In this document: piece by piece, positions 35,335-44,424 of the stretch
How the letters are laid out: every line of letters begins with the position of its first letter
How positions within the stretch are numbered: position 1 is the first letter of the stretch
From: Candidatus Zhuqueibacterota bacterium
GTDB taxonomy: Bacteria; Zhuqueibacterota; Zhuqueibacteria; Zhuqueibacterales; Zhuqueibacteraceae
Assembly: GCA_022616415.1 (NCBI GenBank)
Contig: JAKEEU010000213.1
Span: forward strand, 1 to 64,000
Reading direction: 5' to 3'
DNA: 64,000 nucleotides
Position numbers and translations under genes: made by a program
Notes under the pieces: generated by a model
Told to the model about the DNA's origin: nothing
Databases searched by the model: none
What the model saw: only the letters and a program-made list of their open reading frames with translations

Positions 35335-37161
35335 ATGGCAACGAAGCGCAGTGTAGCGGCAAACAACTTGGCAAACAAGCCTGCCCTGCCAAAGGCTCTA
35401 GGCAGGCCAGGGTTGTCATGGCTTTTTGCTCTTGCAGCGTTTGTTTGCATCTCTGCCTGTGGTGGAGCTCGCAACCAAGCCGAGAACCAAGCGGTTGAAG
35501 GCAAAAAAGCCGAAGGGAGCGATTTATCGGCTATGCCGAAACCCGCGGAAGCTGAAAAAGAGAAGGCGCGCGAAGTTTTAGAGCTTTTGGATAAGGCGTC
35601 GGGTGAAAACGGCTCTGATTCGATAAACGCGATGGCGGCAGATGCGGAAACCGCCGCGCCCGGCAAGATCAGTCCATTGCAAGGTGCTGCCGGCAATCTT
35701 GATAGTAAAGGAGTCAACAACGCAGTATTTGAATACACCCCATTCAGTGAAGCGGAGATCGGTGAAGTGGCGAAAAATCCGCTCACGCTGGACGACTGTA
35801 TCCGCATTGCACTCAGCAAGAACATTACGCTGCGTTTGGCCAAAAGCGAGCTGTTGAGAGCGGAAGTGACGCATGCCGGGACCTATGGCAAGTTTTTGCC
35901 GACATTCACCCTCCAGGGCGGCCAGGAGAATACGATGCAGAAACGGCCGTTTGATGCGCTCGCACCCACGGATCCGACGCGCTTGAATTTCAATAACAAT
36001 TTTCTGGTCGGTCAAATGCAGCAAATTTTACCGACCGGTACGGTTCTCAGTTTTGTCGGAGACCTTAGGCGCGACTTCAATTCTCCCGATCAGTTCGGCA
36101 TTCGACCGACCAGAACCGAAAATCTTGCTTACTCGGTCAGTCTGACTCAGCCCCTGTTGCGCGGCGGCTGGGCAACGGTCACGCGCAGCGCGATCAATTT
36201 GGCGCAGTATGACCGGAAAATGCAGGAAAAGCAGCTTTCCAGCACGAAATTAGCCACGATGTATTCGGTTAAGCAAGCGTATTACAACGTTCTGCTCCAG
36301 CGTGAGCTGATCAAAGTGAATCAAGCTGCCATCCAACAAGATTCGACCTTGGTGAAGGCCTCGGAATCCATGGTGCAGGCTAAGGTGGCGACGCGACGCG
36401 ACGTTTTGAGCGCTCAAATCCGGCTGGCGGAAGACCGAGCAGAGCTTATTAGAGCTGAGACCGAATACCAGCTTGCTCTCGATGCTTTAAAGGAGATTAT
36501 TGGCCTGCCCATTGAGGTGCCGATTGAATTAACCGAGGCTGATCTGCGCTTCTCCCCCCTGGCCCTTGATGAAGATACATTGATAGAGCTGGCCGTGAAG
36601 AATAACCCTTCAACGCATAGCGCGGAAGTTGCTGTTGACCGTGCGCGGTTATCGCTTAAAGTGGCAAGGAATGCGCTCCTGCCTCAGCTCGATCTGACGG
36701 TATTGCATTCCGGACAGTTGGATACACAGTTGGATCCGGACAGGGGCCTGCACAAAGACTTGTGGACGACCGGTTTGCAGGCATCAATTAATTTGAGCTA
36801 TCCTTTTTTAAACCGCGAGGCGGCTGCCAATGCCGAAAATGCGCAGATTGCCGTATCGCAGCAGCAGGACCGGCTGGTGGATCTCCAGCGGCAAATTGTG
36901 CTCGGCGTTCGCAGCATCATCCGCAGCGCCCACAGCACTGTCGAGGAGCTTAATGCCTTGCAGGGCACGATCGCCGCGGCGGAAGAGAAAGTTGAATTTG
37001 CTACAGCCATGTTCCGTCTCGGGCGTGCTTCGAACCTGGATATTATCGATGCGCAGGAAGCCTTGTTTAAAGCCCAAAACCAGTATGTGAGCAAATTGGT
37101 GGATTATCATACCCAATTGGCGCTGCTGGAAAGCTTGACGGGACAGCCGCTGATGCAATAA
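35335..37161 (+). CDS. TolC-family outer membrane efflux lipoprotein
   Basis: 608 aa from ATG 35335, with an excellent Shine-Dalgarno site (AAGGAGGT); the longer track form is spurious. Signal peptide with lipobox (LFALAAFVCISACGG), interrupted between charged and hydrophobic parts by a translated palindrome (PALPKALGRPG). After a linker, the TolC coiled-coil/barrel region starts at LTLDDCIRIALSKNITLRLAKSELLRAEVTHAGTYGKFLPTFTLQGG, with two repeats (PLLRGGW...; ...AEVAVDRARLSLKVARNALLPQLDLTV) and the usual C-terminal GRASNLDIIDAQEALFKAQNQYVSKLVDYHTQLALLESLTG. Outer-membrane channel for the HlyD/MacB genes downstream. Confidence 0.9.
   Translation: MATKRSVAANNLANKPALPKALGRPGLSWLFALAAFVCISACGGARNQAENQAVEGKKAEGSDLSAMPKPAEAEKEKAREVLELLDKASGENGSDSINAMAADAETAAPGKISPLQGAAGNLDSKGVNNAVFEYTPFSEAEIGEVAKNPLTLDDCIRIALSKNITLRLAKSELLRAEVTHAGTYGKFLPTFTLQGGQENTMQKRPFDALAPTDPTRLNFNNNFLVGQMQQILPTGTVLSFVGDLRRDFNSPDQFGIRPTRTENLAYSVSLTQPLLRGGWATVTRSAINLAQYDRKMQEKQLSSTKLATMYSVKQAYYNVLLQRELIKVNQAAIQQDSTLVKASESMVQAKVATRRDVLSAQIRLAEDRAELIRAETEYQLALDALKEIIGLPIEVPIELTEADLRFSPLALDEDTLIELAVKNNPSTHSAEVAVDRARLSLKVARNALLPQLDLTVLHSGQLDTQLDPDRGLHKDLWTTGLQASINLSYPFLNREAAANAENAQIAVSQQQDRLVDLQRQIVLGVRSIIRSAHSTVEELNALQGTIAAAEEKVEFATAMFRLGRASNLDIIDAQEALFKAQNQYVSKLVDYHTQLALLESLTGQPLMQ
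35380..35412. repeat. CCTGCCCTGCCAAAGGCTCTAGGCAGGCCAGGG palindrome, copy 2 (in frame)
   Basis: Lies within the signal-peptide coding region of the TolC-like gene; 32 of 33 bases match the copy at 29890 in the HprK-like gene. Confidence 0.75.
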
Positions 37162-37271
37162 TGTCATTCAGGAGGAATCTTTTTTATTGTCGAGCACAGT
37201 GCTTGTGTTTTAAAAAGATGCTTCCAGCATGACATGTTAATGTACTCGGATAAAACAAGGAGGTGAATCCC

Positions 37272-38786
37272 ATGAAAGAATTTACTGATCCGCACAATAA
37301 AGGAACGAAATCTCGTGCGGGTAAAAGACGGAAGCGGGTCACGATGATCCTGGCTGCAATGGTCATTGTTGGCCTGATTTTCGGCGGCACGTTCATCGTC
37401 TCAAATCATGACGGCGCGCCGCTTCCGACCACCGCGGTCAAGCGCGGCGAGGTCACGATCAAAATCACCGAGGCGGGCGAGCTTCGCGCTCAGGATCAAG
37501 TAACCATCAGCGCCATCAATGATAAACAGATCATCTGGATGGCTCCGGAAGGTGAATGGGTCGAGGAGGGGGATACGTTGATCATCCTGGCGTCTGAAAA
37601 ATACGTCATCTCCAGCGGTGAGGCGCAGTCGTCTTTATTGGTGGCGAAGGCGGATTTATCCAGAGCGATCAGTGATCTGCACGCGCAGCAGGCGAAGGAA
37701 GAAGCGGCGCGCAAGAATTACGAGTCGCTTCCGGAGCTGGCGAAAAAAGGCTTCGTTATGGAAAGCGAAGTGGAGCAAGCCCGTTTGGCGTACATGGAGC
37801 TGAAATCCAAAACGATGGCGTTTCGGGCGTCCGTCGATGCCGCGCGTGCGAACGTGGAACGCGCCGCCAGAGGGTTTGCGCAAGAGCGCAGAAAATTGCG
37901 CGAGGGCGTTTATCTTGCTCCCCGCGCCGGCTTGGTGGTCTATGCGACCATGGGAGATGCGGAGAATCCGAAAAAAATCAGCCTGGGCATGACGCCGTTC
38001 GAAGGCATGGATCTGATGTATTTGCCGGATATTTCTTCCATGATGGTCGATGCCGAGATCAGTGAAGTTGATTTGTCCAGGATTAAAGTTGGCCTGCCGG
38101 TGGAAATTCGGCTGGATGCGTATTCGGATGCCGTCTTCAAGGGAGAAATCAAGGCCATTGCCGACTTGGCGAGACGCAAGATCAGCCGGATTACCGGCAA
38201 AGCCACCGGCGCCAAAGTTTTTGACATAACGATCAAAGTGCTCGATCAGGACGGTCGGTTGAAGCCGGGTCTCACCGCCAATGTTGATATTATCGTGAAC
38301 CAGTATGACGATGTGCTTCATATCCCGCTTGAAACCATTTTTCTGGATGAACAGGATCAGGCGATTGTCTACGTGAAAAACGACCATGGTCAAATTGAAT
38401 CGCGCCTGGTCGTGATCGGGGAAAGCAACGACCGCGTCGCCATAGTTAAAGAAGGCTTGCAAGAGGGTGAAAATGTATGCCTGTCGCGCCCGACTCCCGA
38501 GCAAATCACCCGTGAAGAAGCAGGCACCCCCTGGTTCACGCACTTGGGAAAAAGCCTCCGCCATCGAATCGGTCAATACTTCAAATCTGCGCCATCCGTT
38601 TCTTTGGTGGCGGACTCGGTGAAGACCGGTCCCGATTTCGAGCTCAAATTCACCCACTCCGGTTCTCCGCTCGCAGACTCAGTGGCTGCCGTACATAATG
38701 GCCACTTCGTTTTATCCGATTCCCTCAGAGCGGATTCGGTGAAGAGCAAGATTGAGATTTCCAGGAAAACAGTACGTGATTTTTAA
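37272..38786 (+). CDS. HlyD/MacA-type periplasmic adaptor of an efflux system
   Basis: 504 aa from ATG 37272, with AAGGAGGTG spaced correctly. N-terminal membrane anchor (RVTMILAAMVIVGLIFGGTFIV), beta-barrel and lipoyl-like half (VKRGEVTIKITEAGELRAQDQVTISA), coiled coil (LLVAKADLSRAISDLHAQQAKEEAARKNYES), second lipoyl half (REGVYLAPRAGLVVYATMG) and adaptor barrel (MMVDAEISEVDLSRIKVGLPVEIRLDAY; GLTANVDIIVNQYDDVLHIPLETIFLDEQDQAIVYVKND). The C-terminus carries an extra Ser/Asp-rich tail (SLVADSVKTGPDFEL...DSLRADSVKS). Bridges the MacB-like pump and the TolC-like channel. Confidence 0.88.
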   Translation: MKEFTDPHNKGTKSRAGKRRKRVTMILAAMVIVGLIFGGTFIVSNHDGAPLPTTAVKRGEVTIKITEAGELRAQDQVTISAINDKQIIWMAPEGEWVEEGDTLIILASEKYVISSGEAQSSLLVAKADLSRAISDLHAQQAKEEAARKNYESLPELAKKGFVMESEVEQARLAYMELKSKTMAFRASVDAARANVERAARGFAQERRKLREGVYLAPRAGLVVYATMGDAENPKKISLGMTPFEGMDLMYLPDISSMMVDAEISEVDLSRIKVGLPVEIRLDAYSDAVFKGEIKAIADLARRKISRITGKATGAKVFDITIKVLDQDGRLKPGLTANVDIIVNQYDDVLHIPLETIFLDEQDQAIVYVKNDHGQIESRLVVIGESNDRVAIVKEGLQEGENVCLSRPTPEQITREEAGTPWFTHLGKSLRHRIGQYFKSAPSVSLVADSVKTGPDFELKFTHSGSPLADSVAAVHNGHFVLSDSLRADSVKSKIEISRKTVRDF

Positions 38787-38841
38787 AATCACGTCGTGCA
38801 TCCGGTTTCCAGCTTACGTTGACTTGCTAAGGAGTATGGCG

Positions 38842-39570
38842 ATGCTTGTCGAAGTGAACGATCTGACCAGAACTTATATGATGGGTTCGACCGAAGTGAA
38901 CGCGCTGCGCGGGGTTTCTTTCGCGGTCGAACGAGGGGAGTTTGTTGCCATCATGGGGCCTTCCGGTTCCGGAAAATCCACGCTGATGCACCTTTTGGGG
39001 TGTTTGGATCAGCCGACTTCCGGAACCTACTTGCTGGATGGCACGCCGGTTGAAGCCCTTTCGGATCAAGAGCTTTCTCACTTGCGCAATCACAAAGTGG
39101 GATTCGTTTTCCAGGCCTTCAACCTTATCTCGCAGCTCACCATTTTGGAAAACGTCGAGGTGCCGCTGATTTACATGGGAACGGATCGTGCCAGGCGCCA
39201 TAGCCTTTGTTTGGACATGCTCAAGGACGTGGGCCTGGCGCATCGGGCCCGGCATCGTCCCAACGAGCTTTCCGGCGGCGAGAACCAACGCGTCGCCATT
39301 GCGCGCGCGCTGGTCACCAATCCGGATATTATTTTGGCTGATGAGCCGACCGGTAATCTCGATACGAAAACCGGCCACGAGATTATGGAAATCTTGCAAA
39401 AGCTGAATGATGAAAACGGCACGACCATCGTACTCGTCACCCACGAAATTGCCAAGGCCAAATGGACGCGGCGTCTCATTCACATGCAGGATGGCAAGAT
39501 TCTGCGCGAGCTCAAAGGCGATGAAATCAGTCCATTAGTTGATTTGTTTCAAGAAGCGCCGGCAGCGTAA
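38842..39570 (+). CDS. MacB/LolD-type ABC transporter ATPase
   Basis: 242 aa from MLVEVNDLTRTYMMGSTEVNALRGVSF; AAGGAG is 7 nt upstream of this ATG and too close to the earlier one. Walker A GPSGSGKSTLMHLLG, Q-loop VFQAFNLI, signature LSGGENQR, Walker B IILADEPTGNLD and H-loop LVTHE are all present. Short length and the TYMMGSTEVNALRGV opening are typical of MacB-family ATPases that work with separate FtsX-fold permeases. The permease is the gene at 40119. Confidence 0.93.
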   Translation: MLVEVNDLTRTYMMGSTEVNALRGVSFAVERGEFVAIMGPSGSGKSTLMHLLGCLDQPTSGTYLLDGTPVEALSDQELSHLRNHKVGFVFQAFNLISQLTILENVEVPLIYMGTDRARRHSLCLDMLKDVGLAHRARHRPNELSGGENQRVAIARALVTNPDIILADEPTGNLDTKTGHEIMEILQKLNDENGTTIVLVTHEIAKAKWTRRLIHMQDGKILRELKGDEISPLVDLFQEAPAA

Positions 39571-39665
39571 CCGGCCAGCGCGTGGAAATCGACAAAAGCA
39601 CAAAGAACCGATTACGCTACGGCGATTTTCATTGCTTGGTGTGCTAAGGAATGAGGAGACAGCCC

Positions 39666-40031
39666 GTGCCGACCCCATCTATCCCAGAGGAAGAGGAACG
39701 GCGACATGAGGAGAAGTTGGCTGAAGCTATACTCAAGTATCTCGCGGAGCATCCTCAAGCCTCGGACACTTTGGAAGGGATTGCGGAGTGGTGGATCATG
39801 CGACAACAGATTCGGGTCGAGGCCACCAGCGTGGCGAAAGTTTTGCGCCAGTTAACCGAAAGCGGTCTCTTGGAAGAAATTGGCAAAGGCAAAAACCCGC
39901 GACGCTATCGTTTGAAAGTCATGGAACGGGATCGCGCTCCTGAAGAGAAGCGTGGAATCCTTGATATTCTAAAACGCTTCACTCGTGCCGTGATCGAAAA
40001 AATCTTCAGTTTGAGCAGGCGAGAAAGATGA
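39666..40031 (+). CDS. Small winged-helix protein inside the efflux operon, copy 1
   Basis: 121 aa from GTG 39666, which has GAGGAG 7 nt upstream; ATG 39651 is in frame but lacks a spaced ribosome site. An acidic start is followed by a winged-helix-like unit: LAEAILKYLAEHPQASDTLEGIAEWWIMRQQIRVEATSVAKVLRQLTESGLLEEIGKGKNPRRYRL. A C-terminal basic helix follows. A paralogue of 90 aa is at 62853 behind a sigma-54 promoter. Probably a DNA-binding regulator or partner protein; its location between ATPase and permease suggests control of the pump (inference). Confidence 0.7.
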   Translation: MPTPSIPEEEERRHEEKLAEAILKYLAEHPQASDTLEGIAEWWIMRQQIRVEATSVAKVLRQLTESGLLEEIGKGKNPRRYRLKVMERDRAPEEKRGILDILKRFTRAVIEKIFSLSRRER

Positions 40032-40036
40032 GCCTA

Positions 40037-40105
40037 TTACAGTGAAACGTGAAACGTAATGCGTAAGAAGTACGCTTTACGCCTTACGTTTTACGCATTA
40101 CCCAT
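40037..40105. repeat. GTAAAACGTAAT palindromic intergenic repeat, copy 2
   Basis: GTGAAACGTGAAACGTAATGCGTAAGAAGTACGC faces GCTTTACGCCTTACGTTTTACGCATTAC. Related to 22462-22525 and likewise lies just before a start codon. Confidence 0.55.
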
Positions 40106-40118
40106 TAGGTTTAACATT

Positions 40119-41354
40119 ATGCAATATTCCGAAAGCTTGCGTACCGGGAGCAAAAGCATTTTGGTCCATAAACTGCGTTCCCTGCTGACCACGCTCGGCG
40201 TCATTTTTGGCGTGGCTGCGGTCGTTTCGATGCTTTCCATCGGTGAAGGCGCCAAGCGCGAGGCCATTGAGCAAATCAAGCTATTGGGAACCAACAACAT
40301 TCGCATCAATCACTTGAAACTCACGGGAGAGCGGGCGGAGGAGGCGGAGAAAAAAATCTCCGAGGGTTTGACTTATCACGACGGCCGATTGATCCGCGCC
40401 AATTTGTCCAATCTCAAAGGCGTGGCGCCGCTGCGATTTGTCGAAGCCGGAGTGATGTTGGGCAATAAAGAATCGGCCGGCCGGGTGATCGGAACGAATG
40501 AGGCTTACGAGTGGGTAACCAATTTTCATCCGAGCGAGGGCCGCTTCATCACCCCGATGGATATGGAGGAGGCGAAACGGGTCTGTGTGATCGGGTCCGA
40601 AATCCGCCAAGAGCTTTTTGGTTACCGGAATCCGGTTGGCCGCCGGATCAAGATCGGAAACGCCTGGTTTACCGTGGTGGGAGTGATGGAGTCCAAAACT
40701 GTCAAGGAGGGCAAAGCTTCGGTGATCAAGCTGCGCAATATCAACAAGGATATTTACATTCCCATTACTGCCGCGTTGAAGCGTTTTACCGATGACGACC
40801 GCCCCAACTTTGTCGAGGAAATAGCTATTCAGGTGGCTAACGAAGACCTGGTCGTGCCCATCTCCGAAACCGTCAAACGCCTGCTCAGCCGCACGCATAA
40901 CGGTGTGAATGATTACGAGATCATTATTCCGGCCGAGCTTCTGGCTCAAAGCCAGAAAACCCAGCGTGTATTCAACATCGTCATGGGCTCCATCGCCGCG
41001 ATTTCGCTGTTGGTCGGCGGCATCGGCATCATGAACATCATGCTGGCCAGCGTCACCGAGCGCACCAAAGAAATTGGCACGCGGCGGGCGTTGGGCGCCA
41101 CCGAGCGGCACATCATGGTGCAATTTCTCAACGAGACGGTTTTGATCAGCGCCGCCGGCGGCCTTATTGGGGTTATCTTGGGCGCAGTGATGGCTAAGAG
41201 CATCAACCTGTATGCCGGATGGGATACGGTCATTTCCTTTTATAGTGTGATGGTTTCCTTCGGCATCTCCGCGCTGGTGGGAATCGTGTTCGGACTTTAT
41301 CCGGCCCGCCGGGCGGCGAAGATGAATCCGATTGCGGCGCTGCGATTTGAGTGA
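40119..41354 (+). CDS. MacB/FtsX-type ABC permease
   Basis: 411 aa from MQYSESLRTGSKSILVHKLRSLLTTLGVIFGVAAVVSMLSIGEGAK, which includes TM1; the track's longer start translates the upstream repeat. A periplasmic MacB-like core (NLKGVAPLRFVEAGVML...VCVIGSEIRQELFGYRNPVGRRIKIGNAWFTVVGVM) is followed by three C-terminal helices (SIAAISLLVGGIGIMNIMLASVTERTKEIGTRRALGATERHIMVQFLNETVLIS...GLYPARRAAKMNPIAALRFE). With 35335, 37272 and 38842 it completes a tripartite MacAB-TolC-like export system. Confidence 0.93.
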   Translation: MQYSESLRTGSKSILVHKLRSLLTTLGVIFGVAAVVSMLSIGEGAKREAIEQIKLLGTNNIRINHLKLTGERAEEAEKKISEGLTYHDGRLIRANLSNLKGVAPLRFVEAGVMLGNKESAGRVIGTNEAYEWVTNFHPSEGRFITPMDMEEAKRVCVIGSEIRQELFGYRNPVGRRIKIGNAWFTVVGVMESKTVKEGKASVIKLRNINKDIYIPITAALKRFTDDDRPNFVEEIAIQVANEDLVVPISETVKRLLSRTHNGVNDYEIIIPAELLAQSQKTQRVFNIVMGSIAAISLLVGGIGIMNIMLASVTERTKEIGTRRALGATERHIMVQFLNETVLISAAGGLIGVILGAVMAKSINLYAGWDTVISFYSVMVSFGISALVGIVFGLYPARRAAKMNPIAALRFE

Positions 41355-41486
41355 TGAAACCCGTAGCGCAGACTGCCAGTCTGCAGCCAAGCAGGAAAGA
41401 CAAGAAGATTCGCAAAATTTTTAAGGATTGGATATGATTGTTCATAAACCAATTCGCGTCACCAAGCGGAACGAACGAAAAGGCAA

Positions 41487-41888
41487 ATGGCCGGCCCCCG
41501 CAAAAAGAAATCGCCCGCCACTACATCACGTGCTTCAAGGAAAGCACATGGCCGTTTTCGAATCGAGCTGGTTTTCGCAGGCGCGCCGTCAAATGCAAAA
41601 CAGCAAAGCAAGGTTGTCAGCGTCACGCTCGAAGGCGTGATATTGCAGCAAGAAGCCGCCGTCGTGCAAAAATGTTTTGACGCGGTTTTGAGCGCCCCTT
41701 TGGCGGGCAAGTTGATTTTGGATCTTTCCAGCGTGCCGGTTATCAGTCAACGCGGCATCGATGTGTTGTTGCGATTGCGCAACAAGTTGAAGAAGCAAGG
41801 CCGCGAGCTGGAAATTCACGGCCTTCAGCCAACGGTGCGTCTGACGCTTGAGGAACTGGGATTGAGCAAAGTCTTTATGTCGAAATAA
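41487..41888 (+). CDS. STAS-domain protein (anti-sigma factor antagonist-like)
   Basis: 133 aa. A basic, poorly ordered N-terminus (GPRKKKSPATTSRASRKAHGRFR) precedes a STAS fold: VVSVTLEGVILQQEAAVVQKCFDAVLSAPLAGKLILDLSSVPVISQRGIDVLLRLRNKLKKQGRELEIHGLQPTVRLTLEELGLSKVF. The phospho-site region reads PVISQRGID, with Ser in the usual place. Directly followed (11 nt) by a NarL-type regulator, so the pair probably works in one signalling route. No cognate anti-sigma kinase is in the window. Confidence 0.78.
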   Translation: MAGPRKKKSPATTSRASRKAHGRFRIELVFAGAPSNAKQQSKVVSVTLEGVILQQEAAVVQKCFDAVLSAPLAGKLILDLSSVPVISQRGIDVLLRLRNKLKKQGRELEIHGLQPTVRLTLEELGLSKVFMSK

Positions 41889-41899
41889 ATAAATGCTCC

Positions 41900-42532
41900 A
41901 TGATCAAAGTGCTAATCGTGGATGATCATCCGATCGTGCGGGCGGGATTGAAACAGATTCTGGTGGAAGCGCCTGATATTGTCGTTGCCGGCGAAGCAAG
42001 CAACGGCGAGGAAGCCGTGAGCCAGGTCTTGGAAAATGAGTTTCAGGTGGTTTTGTTGGATATTTCCATGCCTGGAAGAAGCGGATTGGAAGTTTTGAGC
42101 CAGCTCAAAAGCTTGAAACCCTCCTTGAGTATCTTGATCTTAAGCACTTATCCGGAAGAACAATATGCCGTCAGGGCTCTAAAATCCGGCGCGTCAGGCT
42201 ATTTGACCAAAGAAAGCCTGCCGGAAGAATTGATCGCCGCCATCCGCAAAGTTTCGGGTGGCGGAAAGTATGTCAGCGCGGCATTGGCGGAGAAACTGGC
42301 TTTCGATTTGTCCGATGATAGGACCAAGCCACTGCATGAAACGTTGTCTGATCGAGAATATCAAGTCTTATGTATGATCGCTTCCGGCAAAACCGTGAAA
42401 CAGATTGGCGAAGAGTTGGCGCTCAGCGTCAAGACCATTAGCACGTACCGGCGACGCATTCTTGATAAAATGAAAATGAAAAACAACGCCGAGCTGACGC
42501 ATTTTGCCATCAGTCAAGGACTGATGAATTAG
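41900..42532 (+). CDS. NarL/FixJ-type response regulator
   Basis: 210 aa, complete. The receiver has acidic residues (LIVDDHP), phospho-acceptor Asp54 (VVLLDISMPGRSG) and switch residues (ILILSTYPEEQYA; SGYLTKESLPEE). The LuxR-type HTH reads LSDREYQVLCMIASGKTVKQIGEELALSVKTISTYRRRILDKMKMKNNAELTHFAI. No kinase lies next to it. It is the intact relative of the truncated copy at 4788. Confidence 0.95.
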   Translation: MIKVLIVDDHPIVRAGLKQILVEAPDIVVAGEASNGEEAVSQVLENEFQVVLLDISMPGRSGLEVLSQLKSLKPSLSILILSTYPEEQYAVRALKSGASGYLTKESLPEELIAAIRKVSGGGKYVSAALAEKLAFDLSDDRTKPLHETLSDREYQVLCMIASGKTVKQIGEELALSVKTISTYRRRILDKMKMKNNAELTHFAISQGLMN

Positions 42533-42674
42533 CCGCCCTCCGTTATTCTTCTATTGCACCCTCGAAAATGGCCCTGTTGAAAAGAGTTGCTTGAAAACGG
42601 CGCGCACATTTTGTATATTAGTAATGTGTGTGTTCCACGCCGGCGTGAGTATAATTTCATTCATTTGATATGTC

Positions 42675-43493
42675 ATGATCCAAAACCTATCCAAGCTTGC
42701 CGTGATCGGCGCCGGAAAGATGGGCGAGACGCTGATCAAGGCGCTGATTGAAGCAAAGATTTTAGCCGCCGGCCAAATCGTTGCCACCGCCAAACATGCG
42801 CATCGCGTCGAAGAGGTGACGGCGAGGCTGGGCGTGCCGGCCACTTTGGATAACCGCGCCGCGGTGAGCGAAGCCGAGGTGATTTTACTCGGCGTGAAAC
42901 CGCAGGCCTTGCGGGAAGTACTTGCTGAAATCAAGCCGGTGATCCGCAGCGACCAACTGGTGATTTCGATCGCGGCCTCGGCGACCACCGCTTTCATCGA
43001 GCGGCATTTGGAAAAGTCGGCGCCGGTGGTGCGAACCATGCCCAACACGCCGGCGCTGGTCGGCGCGGGCATGACCGCGTTGTGCCGGGGCGCTCACGCG
43101 AACGACGAGCATCTCGCGCGTGCCCGGCAGATTTTTGACGCGGTCGGCCGCACGGTGATTGTCGATGAAAAATATATGGACGCGGTGACGGCGCTTAGCG
43201 CCAGCGGTCCGGCGTATATTTACGTCATTCTGGAATCGCTGGCCGAGGGCGGCCTGAAGGTCGGCTTGCCGCGCCAGGTGGCGACCGAGCTGGCGGCGCA
43301 GATGTGTTTGGGCGCCGCCAAGATGGTTTTGGAAACCGGCGCGCATCCGGCGCTCTTGAAAGACGCGGTCACGACGCCGGCGGGTTGCACCATTGACGGC
43401 ATTCTCCAGCTCGAAGAGGGCGGTTTGCGGGTGACGCTCATCAAAGCCGTGGTCGAGGCCACCCGGCGCGCGACTCAGCTTATCGAAAGTTGA
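42675..43493 (+). CDS. proC: Pyrroline-5-carboxylate reductase
   Basis: 272 aa. Nucleotide-binding start KLAVIGAGKMGETLIKALIEA, central LLGVKPQALREVLAEIKP, VRTMPNTPALVGAGMTAL and the C-terminal signature ALSASGPAYIYVILESLAEGGLKVGLPRQVATELAAQ...TTPAGCTIDGILQLEEGGLRVTLIKAV. Catalyses the last step of proline synthesis (NADPH reduction of pyrroline-5-carboxylate). Length and motifs are normal. Monocistronic as far as can be seen. Confidence 0.96.
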   Translation: MIQNLSKLAVIGAGKMGETLIKALIEAKILAAGQIVATAKHAHRVEEVTARLGVPATLDNRAAVSEAEVILLGVKPQALREVLAEIKPVIRSDQLVISIAASATTAFIERHLEKSAPVVRTMPNTPALVGAGMTALCRGAHANDEHLARARQIFDAVGRTVIVDEKYMDAVTALSASGPAYIYVILESLAEGGLKVGLPRQVATELAAQMCLGAAKMVLETGAHPALLKDAVTTPAGCTIDGILQLEEGGLRVTLIKAVVEATRRATQLIES

Positions 43494-43612
43494 TTTTGTA
43501 TTTCATACGCCGGACAAGCCGGAGATTTACAGGCGCAACCAAAAAGCAAAAGCGCACGCAAAGTTCTTAAGCGCTCAAATTCAAAATAAAATAATGTCGC
43601 AAATAGTTGGCA

Positions 43613-43635
43613 TTTGTTGTATAAATTGCAACAAA
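43613..43635. promoter_or_regulatory. Inverted repeat TTTGTTG-N9-CAACAAA, possible activator site
   Basis: Lies about 120-140 bp upstream of the -24/-12 promoter at 43751, the usual distance for an enhancer-binding protein. Inference only. Confidence 0.35.
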
Positions 43636-43750
43636 CAGTAGGCATTGGGTTAGAATAAGTACAAACCGTATTCGTTCAGCGCCGAGTTAATTGTAAAATA
43701 AACATGGTCTCGATATTAAAATAATCGTGGTATTTCGGATTTATAAAAAA

Positions 43751-43766
43751 TGGCATGCAAATTGCA
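43751..43766 (+). promoter_or_regulatory. Sigma-54 (-24/-12) promoter
   Basis: TGGCATGCAAATTGCA matches the consensus TGGCACG-N4-TTGCA, with GG and GC exactly 10 nt apart. Transcription would start near 43778 and run towards the glycosyltransferase fragment and the activator gene at 44685. Confidence 0.6.
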
Positions 43767-43917
43767 ATTTGAATAAAGGATCAACGACAGGAATTTTCTT
43801 TACACGAGGTTGCTCGGCTGCGTTTCTTAAGTTTTAAAAAACCCAATCTGGCCGGACATGAGAATGTTAAGAGGCGGTTAAGCGCGAATAAAAAAAATAA
43901 AAAAGCATAAAAAAGCC

Positions 43918-43946
43918 TTGACTTCGAAGCAGGGATTTTATATATT
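43918..43946 (+). promoter_or_regulatory. Sigma-70-type promoter
   Basis: TTGACT-N17-TATATT, near consensus with ideal spacing, in low-G+C sequence; start expected near 43953. Confidence 0.5.
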
Positions 43947-44280
43947 TTACCGTATTGAAATTTTTTGGCGCGCGACCTCCCCCGATTGGTGCGGGCTGGT
44001 GTGTGGATTTTGGTTGCAAAGGGGTTTTTGGTTAGACGCCCAGCTTTCTACCGCCTAATTGTTTTATTCTCAATGCTAAAACGGCCGAAGTTGCAACATT
44101 TTGATTTTTCATCTTTGATTTTCGGTTTTCCAGTGGTCGGAAGCTTTTTTATTTTGGCAATCTGAATTATGCGCCGGCACTCTTCATATTTTGATATTGC
44201 CGGCTGGAGCGACGCACCGCTCTGGTTTGTTCATTGGATGGTTTTGATTTAGTCCCTTTAAATTTCAAAAAGGTTGCCTT

Positions 44281-44424
44281 ATGTCCTCGCTGCACGTACT
44301 CATGAATTTTAGCAACTGTCGAGGATTGGGACACACAGCTCGTACTCTTCAAATTGCTGCCTCCCTTTCCAAGGCGCTGGGAGATCGCTCGATTCCGGCG
44401 CGGGTTGATCACCTTTTTCATTAA
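44281..44424 (+). pseudogene. N-terminal fragment of a MurG-like glycosyltransferase
   Basis: A 47-codon frame, MSSLHVLMNFSNCRGLGHTARTLQIAASLSKALGDRSIPARVDHLFH, aligns with the start of the 5463 glycosyltransferase (MSSSLRILICCNDSHGWWHTLRTLDIAASLCKALDECSILVLTDL). It keeps the glycine-rich GLGHTARTL loop, better conserved than in 5463 itself, then stops. It is therefore a remnant of a third related gene, not an artefact of 5463. Not in the ORF track. Confidence 0.7.

Noticed and set aside
43965-44165. 66-aa ORF in the 1.2-kb intergenic stretch
   Set aside because: No ribosome site in a good position, no recognisable feature and no homologue in the window; treated as a chance frame although it lies behind a sigma-70-like promoter.
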